From contig CAVRBK010000024.1 in the NCBI GenBank assembly GCA_963719025.1, forward strand, positions 1-41,079: a DNA stretch of 41,079 nucleotides. Direction: 5' to 3'. The translations under genes were made by a program, and so were the position numbers. Origin of the DNA: Thiosocius sp963719025 (GTDB taxonomy: Bacteria; Pseudomonadota; Gammaproteobacteria; Chromatiales; Chromatiaceae). Below are positions 1 through 6,716 of this stretch, in pieces. The first letter of the stretch is position 1. Each line of letters starts with the position of its first letter. The notes beneath the pieces are model-generated. The model ran no database searches, had not been told where the DNA came from, and saw nothing but the letters and a program-made list of their open reading frames with translations.

Positions 1-84
1 ATCCACCGAGTAGCCCTGCTGCTCGAGTTCGCTGGATAACTGCTCGCGCAGCACGGGTTCGTCTTCGACTACCAGGATACGCAT
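1..84 (-). CDS. OmpR-type response regulator, N-terminus only (partial)
   Basis: Only the first 28 codons lie in the window; the gene continues past base 1. The ATG is at 84-82. The translation begins MRILVVEDEPVLREQL, which has the hydrophobic strand and acidic pocket (Glu7, Asp8) that open a two-component receiver domain; the phosphorylated Asp lies outside the window. It starts 4 bases after the stop of the PepSY gene on the same strand, so the two are almost certainly co-transcribed. PepSY proteins commonly neighbour QseB/PhoP-like regulators and their sensor kinases, so a histidine kinase gene is expected just beyond the edge. The OmpR-family call rests on this start and the context; the DNA-binding domain is not visible. 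Confidence 0.85.
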   Translation of the reverse strand, partial: MRILVVEDEPVLREQLSSELEQQGYSVD

Positions 85-88
85 GCTT

Positions 89-376
89 TCAGCGACGGTT
101 GCGCCGTTCGAAGTTGCCGGATTCGGCGTCGACATTGAGTCGCTTGACCCGGCCGTCCTTGGTCAGGATGCGGATTCTGTGCGATTCGCGCCCGTCACGC
201 CGCTGTGTCTCTGCCGACAGCACGCGCCCGGGGTAGCGGTCGCGCGCATCCGAAACCGCCTGATCAAGCGAGGTGCGACGGTCTGCCTGCGCCGTCGTGG
301 CGATGCCAAGTGCCATCGCCCCCAACACAAGACCTGCAACCATCTTCGTTATGTTGTTCCGCTTGCCGGTTTTCAT
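89..376 (-). CDS. PepSY-domain periplasmic protein
   Basis: This 95-residue protein has a basic N-terminus (MKTGKRNNITK) and a hydrophobic core ending near ATTAQA (residues about 26-31), a plausible Sec signal peptide. The mature part is a single PepSY domain: a helix (TSLDQAVSDARDRYPG) followed by strands with the family pattern of VLSAETQRRDGRESHRIRIL, TKDGRVKRLNVDAESG. PepSY domains are small periplasmic or extracellular modules, thought to inhibit peptidases or sense the envelope. The gene sits between a small exported protein (8-base gap upstream) and a response regulator (4-base gap downstream), the arrangement seen for PepSY-linked two-component systems. A role as accessory to that signalling system is inferred. 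Confidence 0.88.
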   Translation of the reverse strand: MKTGKRNNITKMVAGLVLGAMALGIATTAQADRRTSLDQAVSDARDRYPGRVLSAETQRRDGRESHRIRILTKDGRVKRLNVDAESGNFERRNRR

Positions 377-384
377 GGTTCTGC

Positions 385-687
385 TCAGAAGTAGATCGGT
401 GTCAATCGGACACGTAACGGCATGCTGCCGTGTCGCGGCAGTTCGACCCAGTTGGTATAGATGCGGCCGCGATACCGATACTTTACACGGTATGCCACGG
501 CTGTCTGTCCGTGATGGCCGGATGCCGGCGCGTTGGCTGCCGTGGCGGTTGTCCCTGCGCCGATGCTCTCGACCAGCAGAATCTCGCCACGTTCGCTCCC
601 GGTCGCTTGGGTAGGCGCAGGCGAGGCGGCGGTCAACGGCGCCTGCAGGCCGACGACAAGGGCCATGGCGACTGTTTTGCGATCCAT
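385..687 (-). CDS. Small exported protein of a PepSY/two-component operon
   Basis: The 100-residue product begins MDRKTVAMALVVGLQ, with a likely signal peptide ending around TAASPA. The mature protein has a low-complexity Ala/Thr/Gly stretch (residues 43-62) and a C-terminal strand-rich segment with YRYRGRIYTNWVELPRHG and LRVRLTP. Short proteins with this kind of ending are, as I recall, frequent next to PepSY genes in Gammaproteobacteria; no function is known to me. I chose the ATG at 687 because AAGGAG lies at the right distance upstream and the signal peptide starts there. A longer 263-residue reading of the same frame runs into znuB and is rejected. It is the promoter-proximal gene of the set; PepSY follows after 8 bases. 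Confidence 0.72.
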   Translation of the reverse strand: MDRKTVAMALVVGLQAPLTAASPAPTQATGSERGEILLVESIGAGTTATAANAPASGHHGQTAVAYRVKYRYRGRIYTNWVELPRHGSMPLRVRLTPIYF

Positions 688-755
688 CTGTACGCTCCTT
701 GCCGGTTTTTTTATCCGGTGTTGCAGGATTGTGCCGGCAACTTTAGCGAGGGTTC

Positions 756-773
756 GCTGAACCGATGCTGAAC
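756..773 (-). promoter_or_regulatory. Candidate response-regulator box (11-bp direct repeat)
   Basis: On the minus strand GTTCAGC occurs twice with exactly 11-base periodicity (plus-strand GCTGAAC at 756-762 and 767-773). Direct half-sites one helical turn apart are the usual binding pattern of OmpR-family dimers. About 10 bases downstream a -10-like TAAAGT (plus 740-745) would start a transcript about 45 bases before the small exported protein gene, and the box would overlap the -35 position, as for class II activation. Autoregulation by the regulator at 1-84 is an inference. GGTTC-GCT-GAACC (751-763) also forms a short hairpin that shares these bases. Confidence 0.45.
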
Positions 774-782
774 GGGGGCCAG

Positions 783-1557
783 CTAGGCCGTTCGCCGGGC
801 CTGGCTTAGCAGGAACAACAGCGTCGCAGCGGTAACGATGGATGGGCCAGCGGGGGTATCCCAGAGCAGGGAGGCGTACAGGCCGCCAACCACGGCAAAG
901 GCGCCGAAAAAGGTGGCGACCAGGGCCATCTGTTCCGGCGTTCGAACAAACGGCCTGGCCGCGGCGGCCGGGATGATCAGCAGCGCGGTAATCAGTAACA
1001 CACCGACGATCTTCATCGCCAGCGCGATCAGCAGGGCCACCAGGCACATGAACGCCAGTTTTATCCGCGTGGTCGGTATGCCATCGACTGCGGCGAGCTC
1101 TGCATGCACGCTCAGGTTGAGCAGGGCGCGCCAGATGCTGGCCAGGCCAATCAGGCCGAGCAAGACGCCGCCCCATATCATCGCGATATCGCGGCTGCTC
1201 ACCGCGAGGATGTCGCCGAACAGGTAGGCCTGCAGGTCGAGGCGGACATTGTCCTGAAAGCTGATGGCGACCAGGCCGATCGCCAGTGCGCCATGCGCCA
1301 GGATGCCCAGCAGGGTATCGCTGGCGAGGCGGCTGCGTTGCTGCAGCAGCAGTAGCACCAGTGCCATCAACAGCGACAGCAACAAGACGCTGAGCTCGAG
1401 ATTGACCTCGAGCAGCAGGCCCAGGGCGATGCCCAGCAGGGCCGAGTGGGCGAGGGTGTCGCCGAAGTAGGCCATGCGCTGCCAGACCACGAACACACCG
1501 AGCGGTCCGCTGATCAGCGTCAGGCCAATGCCGGCAGCCAGCGCGCGCAGCATGAAG

Positions 1558-1565
<8 letters not shown>
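783..1565 (-). CDS. znuB: Zinc ABC transporter, membrane permease ZnuB
   Basis: This 260-residue integral membrane protein of the ABC-3 (metal) permease family imports Zn2+ across the inner membrane with ZnuA and ZnuC. The start MDDFMLRALAAGIGL at 1565 is followed by GPLGVFVVWQRMAYFGDTLAHSALLG, the conserved family segment near the cytoplasmic coupling loop, and then by repeated hydrophobic helices (ELSVLLLSLLMALVLLLLQ, KIVGVLLITALLIIPAAAARPF, VATFFGAFAVVGGLYASL). An in-frame extension upstream to 1655 gives a low-complexity sequence antisense to the His-rich ZnuC tail and is not credible. The start lies 8 bases inside the end of znuC, so translation is probably coupled. Last gene of the operon; I see no strong terminator in the 95 bases after it. 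Confidence 0.95.
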
Positions 1566-2308
<743 letters not shown>

Positions 2309-2316
<8 letters not shown>

Positions 2317-2800
2317 GGCCGGGCGCCGCCATGCAGTGAGCACACAGGCCGGTGATCTCGACCGTCTGACGGCGGATACGAAAGTGCATCTCGGCGGCGG
2401 CCTGGGACAGGCGCCGGTTCACCGAGGTGTCGGCCTGTTCGACGGCGACGCCGCAATGCTCGCAGATGAAGATCTGCGCGGCATGCTCATCGCCGGGGTG
2501 ATTGCAGCCGAGAAAGGCGTTGAGCGAGCTGACGCGATGGATCAGGCCATGCTCGAGCAGGAAATCCAGCGCCCGGTAGACGGTCGGCGGGGATGGCTTG
2601 TGACCGTCCCTGGTGAGTCTCTCCAGCAGGCTGTAGGCCCCGCTCGGGCAATGGCTCTTCCAGATGAGTTCGAGCACCCGGCGACGGACCGGCGTGAGCC
2701 GCAGGCCATGCGCCCCGCAGTAGGCATCGGCGTCCTTCATGGCGGAGGCGATGCATGCCTGGTGATCATGATCGCCGATCGGCAGACGCTGTGTGCTCAT
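2309..2800 (-). CDS. zur: Zinc uptake regulator Zur (Fur family)
   Basis: A 163-residue Fur-family repressor. The winged-helix part includes LRLTPVRRRVLELIWKSHCPSGAYSLLE and the recognition segment PPTVYRALDFLLEHGLIHRV (residues 71-90). Two CxxC pairs, Cys113/116 and Cys153/156, form the structural zinc site, and His-rich residues near 100-106 supply regulatory ligands. The segment AFLGCNHPGDEHAAQIFIC and the location inside a znu operon point to Zur rather than Fur. When zinc is ample Zur binds DNA and shuts off zinc uptake; the matching operator is at 3765-3781, so zur would repress its own operon. It overlaps znuA by ATGA upstream and znuC by 8 bases downstream. Confidence 0.94.
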
Positions 2801-3738
2801 GGTGCCCCCTGCAGGCAGTGGCTCAGCGTATCGCCGATAGCATGCATGATCTGTTCGTAGGCTGCCGGCCCTGCCGTCAACTTGCTGCCCAGGGGGTCGA
2901 GCACGGCGTGGCGGATCGGGAGGTCGTCGCTCAGGGCGGCGAGCAGGCGTGACGGAAACTGCGGCTCGGAAAACAGGCAGCGGACCTCGCGGTCCTGCAG
3001 GTCCTGGCGCAGTTGACGCAGGTGTGCGGCACCGGGGCTGCGCTCCGGGTGAACGGTTACCACGCCACTCGCCTGCAGCTTGTAGCGCTGCTCGAGGTAG
3101 CGAAAGGCATTGTGGAACACCGCATAGTTCGCATCCAGGCCGCCCAATTGTCGCGCAAGGTACTCATCCAGGGTCATCAGTCGGGCGGTCAGTCGCTCCG
3201 TGTTGGCCTGGTAGATTGCCGCGTTTGCCGGATCCAGCTCACTCAACTGGCGTGATATCTCCCGTGCCATGGCGATCGCGTTGATCGGTGACAGCCAGAT
3301 GTGCGGGTCGAGGCGTTCGTCCTCCGAATGGTGTGGCCCGGCATGCGGCTGATGCCCCGCATGTGACGGCTCTGCGTGCCCGGGATCCGGCATTTCGAGC
3401 AGCCCCAGACCGGGGGCATCCATCAGCGCGACCTGGCGCGCGTCGCCGACGTTCGGCAGAACCCGGCTCAGCGGTGCCTCCAGCGCCGGTCCTATCCACA
3501 GGATAAGGTCGGCCTGGTTCAGCCGCCGTGCATCGGAGGGACGCAGGCTGAAGGTGTGCGGCGAGTCAGTTCCGCGCAGCAACAGGTGCGGTTCGCCAAC
3601 CCCGTCCATCACGCTGGCGGCCAGCGAGTGCAGCGGCAGGATGCTGGCCACGACCGCCGGTGCGGAAAGCGCGGGTTGGCCGAGCAAAAGCAGGCCGAGC
3701 AGGAACCCGAAGCGAAAGTGATGGATGCGGTAGGACAA
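2797..3738 (-). CDS. znuA: Periplasmic zinc-binding protein ZnuA
   Basis: The solute-binding protein of the zinc importer (cluster A-I), 313 residues. A signal peptide ends near LSA (residue 26). Expected zinc ligands are visible: His61 (DSPHTFSL), His146 (DPHIWLSP), His209 (VFHNAF) and an acidic residue near Asp281 (LDPLG). The flexible loop at residues 121-137 is rich in His (HAEPSHAGHQPHAGPHH), typical of ZnuA. Cys254 and Cys308 match the conserved disulfide. The only start giving a full signal peptide is TTG at 3738, without a clear Shine-Dalgarno sequence; the reading frame is sure, the exact start less so. First gene of the operon; its last four bases (ATGA) start zur. Confidence 0.93.
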   Translation of the reverse strand: MSYRIHHFRFGFLLGLLLLGQPALSAPAVVASILPLHSLAASVMDGVGEPHLLLRGTDSPHTFSLRPSDARRLNQADLILWIGPALEAPLSRVLPNVGDARQVALMDAPGLGLLEMPDPGHAEPSHAGHQPHAGPHHSEDERLDPHIWLSPINAIAMAREISRQLSELDPANAAIYQANTERLTARLMTLDEYLARQLGGLDANYAVFHNAFRYLEQRYKLQASGVVTVHPERSPGAAHLRQLRQDLQDREVRCLFSEPQFPSRLLAALSDDLPIRHAVLDPLGSKLTAGPAAYEQIMHAIGDTLSHCLQGAP

Positions 3739-3764
3739 CGGCGGCGCCTGAGTCGGAGGATAAT

Positions 3765-3781
3765 ATGTAATAGAATAACAT
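3765..3781 (-). promoter_or_regulatory. Zur box upstream of znuA
   Basis: The plus strand reads ATGTAATAGAATAACAT, which fits the gammaproteobacterial Zur consensus ATGTTATANTATAACAT with one mismatch in each 8-base half-site. It lies 27 bases before the znuA start, in the only AT-rich patch of this intergenic region, and overlaps a possible minus-strand -10 (TATTAT, plus 3760-3765). Zn-bound Zur from this operon would block transcription here. The call combines a direct sequence match with known Zur operators. Confidence 0.82.
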
Positions 3782-3803
3782 TACATTGGCGTCACGGGAC
3801 CCC

Positions 3804-3819
3804 GGCAGGTCGCCCTGCC
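3804..3819. other. Perfect hairpin in the znuA/cyclase intergenic region
   Basis: GGCAGG-TCGC-CCTGCC forms a perfect six-base-pair stem with a four-base loop. It lies between the divergent promoters of znuA and the cyclase gene and has no following T-tract, so it is not an intrinsic terminator. It could be a protein-binding palindrome or chance in GC-rich DNA. Confidence 0.3.
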
Positions 3820-3877
3820 TGCAAGACGGGTGACCCGGGTGGCGTGAAGCGGTATCCGCAATACTTTGTGCCCCGGA

Positions 3878-3886
3878 TGCTAAATT
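3878..3886 (+). promoter_or_regulatory. Possible extended -10 promoter of the cyclase gene
   Basis: TGCTAAATT resembles an extended -10 element (TGnTATAAT). A transcript starting about 3893 would have a leader of roughly 40 bases before the ATG at 3933, which supports that start over the GTG at 3888. No good -35 is visible. Confidence 0.35.
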
Positions 3887-3932
3887 AGTGGCTGGCACAG
3901 CCGCAGGACGCGAGCGTCAGGACAATGTCTGC

Positions 3933-5444
3933 ATGAGATCCACGATAAGCACCACGCCACGGCAAGACAGCCCGGGCCCGCAGGCCACTGAAACGTTGCC
4001 AGACCCCGGGGCGCAGCGGTTGTGGCGGCGCTACGAAAACTCGTCGATCCCACTTGGTATCAAGTGGTCGCTGAGCATTGCGGCGCTGATCGTTTTTGCG
4101 ATGGGGGTGCTCGGTTTCTACCTGATACAGCAACAGGAATCGGGCTACCGCAGCCAGGTCGACCGCTTCAGCCAGGTGATCGTCGGCCAGCTGGTAGGGA
4201 TCAGCGGTGAGCCCCTGATGGCGGCCGACAGTCTTACCTTGCAGATTCTGCTCAAGCGCCATGTGCAGAGCCCGCTGATCCTTGGCGCGGCCCTGCACGA
4301 GGCGGATGGCACCCTGCTGGTCGCGGCGGGTGTCAGTCCGCCGGGGAGAAGTGACCGCTATTTCGGCCAGTCCGGCGTCACCTCCTGGGACTGGGAAAAT
4401 GGTGAATACCTGGCGGTGTCCTACGTCAGCCCGGTGGTGTTCCAGGACGTAACGGCCGGTTTCCTGACGGTGAGCATCGACCGTTCGCCGCTGGAACGGG
4501 ACCTGCAGGAGACGCGGCGTTTTCTGATGAAATCGACCGCAACGATGATTGCGATCGGTATCATTTTTGCTTCGGTTCTGGCCTACCGCCTGTCACGACC
4601 GATCGAGCACCTGGCGCGCGCCAGCAAGGCCCTGGGCACCGGCCGGCCGGCCGGCGGTGAACGGCGTGACGAGATTGGTCAGGTGCTCGATACCTTCCAG
4701 CACCTCGCGGAAGGTTATCGTCGCAAGAACCATGCTGAGGCGGCGTTGTCGCGTTACGTATCACCGCAGATCGCGCAGCGCGTGCTGGCCAGCGATTCGG
4801 GCGAGACGCTGGGTGGCCACAGTGTGACCGGCAGCGTGCTGTTCTGCGATATCGTCGGCTTCACGACCTTGTCTGAAACCCGCGAACCCGGTGAGATTGG
4901 CGCCTTGCTCAACCACTATTTCAGTTATTTTGCGCTGGCGGCCGAGAGCTGCGGGGGCACGGTCGACAAGTTCATCGGCGACTGCATCATGGTGGTGTTC
5001 GGCGTGCCCGGCGAGGATCCGCATCATGCCTTGCATGCGATGACCTGCGGGATGCTGATCCAGCATCTGACACAGCGCATCAACCGCCTCAGAGAGGCAC
5101 GCGGCGAGGCGACGGTGCGGCTCAGGGTCGGGATCAGCAGTGGCGCCATGCTGGCCGGCAACCTGGGCAGTCCGGAGCGCATGCAGTACACGGTGGTTGG
5201 CGATACAGTGAACGTTGCGGCACGGATCTGCGGTATGGCTGAACCTGGCGGCGTGTTGGTCACCGAGGCGGTCATGAATGGCGGCCAACCGGGCAGTCTC
5301 GAGCACTATCGCCGCCTTGGCGCGGCACAGTTGCGGGGTCGCGAGGAGAACGTCGAGGTACTGGCGATGGATGTGGGTGCTGTTGCTCATGAGGTCAATG
5401 CGGATGCATTGATCGGGCATATCCTGTCTGCGATGGAAGGCTGA
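3933..5444 (+). CDS. Membrane-bound class III adenylate cyclase with HAMP domain
   Basis: A 503-residue receptor-type cyclase that makes cAMP from ATP. Order: cytoplasmic N-terminus, TM1 (45-66), periplasmic sensor of about 130 residues, TM2 (201-220), HAMP linker (221-265), catalytic domain (about 297-480). Metal-binding Asp306 (FCDIVGFT) and Asp350 (KFIGD), adenine-selecting Lys346 and Asp424 (VVGDTVN), and transition-state Asn427 and Arg431 (NVAAR) are all present, so it should be active and use ATP. The periplasmic part looks PAS/Cache-like but I cannot name its ligand. GTG at 3888 would add 15 residues; I prefer ATG 3933 with AGGA upstream. Its stop overlaps the next start (TGATG), so the lipoprotein is probably co-translated. 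Confidence 0.9.
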   Translation: MRSTISTTPRQDSPGPQATETLPDPGAQRLWRRYENSSIPLGIKWSLSIAALIVFAMGVLGFYLIQQQESGYRSQVDRFSQVIVGQLVGISGEPLMAADSLTLQILLKRHVQSPLILGAALHEADGTLLVAAGVSPPGRSDRYFGQSGVTSWDWENGEYLAVSYVSPVVFQDVTAGFLTVSIDRSPLERDLQETRRFLMKSTATMIAIGIIFASVLAYRLSRPIEHLARASKALGTGRPAGGERRDEIGQVLDTFQHLAEGYRRKNHAEAALSRYVSPQIAQRVLASDSGETLGGHSVTGSVLFCDIVGFTTLSETREPGEIGALLNHYFSYFALAAESCGGTVDKFIGDCIMVVFGVPGEDPHHALHAMTCGMLIQHLTQRINRLREARGEATVRLRVGISSGAMLAGNLGSPERMQYTVVGDTVNVAARICGMAEPGGVLVTEAVMNGGQPGSLEHYRRLGAAQLRGREENVEVLAMDVGAVAHEVNADALIGHILSAMEG

Positions 5445-6415
5445 TGACTTACCGGTTCTTGCTGTTCATATTGCTGGTGGCACTCAACGGATGTGCCGCC
5501 TTGACCGAGCGGGTGACCCAGCCGACACCGCTGATCAAGGCGCCGGCGTCTCCTGGCGAGGCGGTCCTGATTGCCCGCGACCTGGTCGACAGGGGACGTT
5601 GGGCGGCGGCCCTGGATATCCTCGATGCTGCAGTCGAGCAGTCGCCGGAGGATACCGCGCTGCAGGTCGAGCGCGACTCCCTGGTCTCCCGCTGGACCTA
5701 CCAGGAACAGCGCATGGAAGATCAGATCACGATTGCCGATGCGGAAAACCAGCGGCACAAGATTGCGATCCTGGAACGGCTGTCGCGGGCCGAGCCGGAC
5801 AACCTGCTGCTTACCTCGCGGCGGATCTATTGGAAGGAGGTGCTGAAAGCCAAGGCCGAGGCGTTGACCCGCTGCAGCGAGTCCTATGTCAATGCCGATC
5901 CGGTCCTGGCCAAGCGGTGTTATTCCGCGGCCTCGGATATCGCCGCCGACAAGCCGTTGCAGGATCGCCTGGCCCTGGTGCTTTCGCAGCTAAAAGAGGG
6001 CGAGCAACTGGCCGCAGAACGTCAGCGGGTAAATGCGGCGAAAGAGCGCCAACTGCGCGCCAAGGTGCTGCTCGGCGAGGCCCGGGTGGCTATCGAGGCA
6101 CACGACTATCGCCGGGCGCTGGATATTCTGCAGCGGGTGACGAAGCTGCAGCCAGGCAACCAGGAGGTTGAAGGCCTGCAGCAGGAGGCCTGGTCAATGA
6201 TCAGCCCGCAGATCGAGGCACTGGTCAAGCTGGGTGACCACCTCTATCTCGATGAGCAGATCGCGGCCGCGGTTGCCACCTGGCAGGCGGCCCTGAATCT
6301 GCAGCCGGATCACGAGGATATCCTGGCGCGGATCGAGCGGGCGACGACCGTTCTCGATCGGCTCGATGAGTTGCGCGAGCAGCAGCATCCTGCGCTGCCG
6401 GCTTCGGCTCAATAG
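5444..6415 (+). CDS. TPR-type outer-membrane lipoprotein
   Basis: A 323-residue lipoprotein: the signal peptide MTYRFLLFILLVA is followed by lipobox LNGC with Cys17. Asp is absent at +2 (Ala), so outer-membrane sorting is expected. The mature protein is helical with TPR-like pairs, for example GEAVLIARDLVDRGRWAAALDILDAAVEQSPED and ARVAIEAHDYRRALDILQRVTKLQPGN, then a last one at AAAVATWQAALNLQPDHED. A charged coiled-coil-like stretch (LKEGEQLAAERQRVNAAKERQ) lies between. It overlaps the cyclase stop by one base and probably belongs to the same transcript. TPR lipoproteins usually scaffold envelope complexes; whether it serves the cyclase or the giant protein 300 bases downstream is unknown. 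Confidence 0.85.
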   Translation: MTYRFLLFILLVALNGCAALTERVTQPTPLIKAPASPGEAVLIARDLVDRGRWAAALDILDAAVEQSPEDTALQVERDSLVSRWTYQEQRMEDQITIADAENQRHKIAILERLSRAEPDNLLLTSRRIYWKEVLKAKAEALTRCSESYVNADPVLAKRCYSAASDIAADKPLQDRLALVLSQLKEGEQLAAERQRVNAAKERQLRAKVLLGEARVAIEAHDYRRALDILQRVTKLQPGNQEVEGLQQEAWSMISPQIEALVKLGDHLYLDEQIAAAVATWQAALNLQPDHEDILARIERATTVLDRLDELREQQHPALPASAQ

Positions 6416-6534
6416 CGGGCCGGCCCACCGCTCGTTTTCCCGTCCCCGTGAGTTGCCTTGCGGTCGAAACAACGCTTCTCGATGAGTCTGGCAGGCGTAC
6501 GGGAAAACCCTTGATGTAAAGAAAGTTGTCACCG

Positions 6535-6559
6535 AAAACCGGGTCTATCCGGGTTTTTT
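6535..6559 (+). terminator. Rho-independent terminator-like hairpin
   Basis: AAAACCGG and CCGGGTTTT pair with one bulged base around a short loop, followed by a run of six T. It lies 120 bases after the lipoprotein stop and would end the cyclase-lipoprotein transcript, leaving the giant gene to its own promoter. Confidence 0.6.
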
Positions 6560-6638
6560 GTCAGGTTCCTTTACAGACTTTCAACCCGCAGCAAACCCTG
6601 TCGCCCTAATCTCCTGTTCCCTGGCGGTTTTTTTGTCG

Positions 6639-6655
6639 CTGGTGTGAATCTTGCG
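6639..6655 (+). promoter_or_regulatory. Possible sigma-54 promoter of the giant gene
   Basis: CTGGTGTGAATCTTGCG has the GG-N10-GC spacing and matches YTGGCACGrNNNTTGCW at most key positions (CTGG, G, TTGC). Transcription would start near 6666, giving a leader of about 50 bases. There is no enhancer-binding site that I can name, so this is only a candidate. Confidence 0.35.
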
Positions 6656-6716
6656 GCGAACGACCAATCAGGATCTTCCCGACAATGCCGGTTGACAGGA
6701 TACGGGGGAATGGGAC

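Larger units (their letters stand above)
6416..6716 (+). other. Intergenic region before the giant gene
   Basis: This 301-base gap has no credible ORF. It holds a terminator-like hairpin (6535-6559) bracketed by a seven-base inverted repeat, TGTAAAG at 6515-6521 and CTTTACA at 6569-6575, two T-runs, a possible sigma-54 site (6639-6655), and a ribosome-binding site GGGGGA about 10 bases before the ATG at 6717. Confidence 0.6.

Noticed and set aside
385..1176. Long 263-residue form of the small exported protein
   Set aside because: The extra N-terminal part overlaps znuB antisense-like in another frame and is Arg-rich; the ATG at 687 has AAGGAG and a signal peptide.
3888..3932. GTG start of the cyclase at 3888
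   Set aside because: It lies on a possible -10 element and adds 15 unremarkable residues; ATG 3933 with AGGA upstream is more likely, though not certain.
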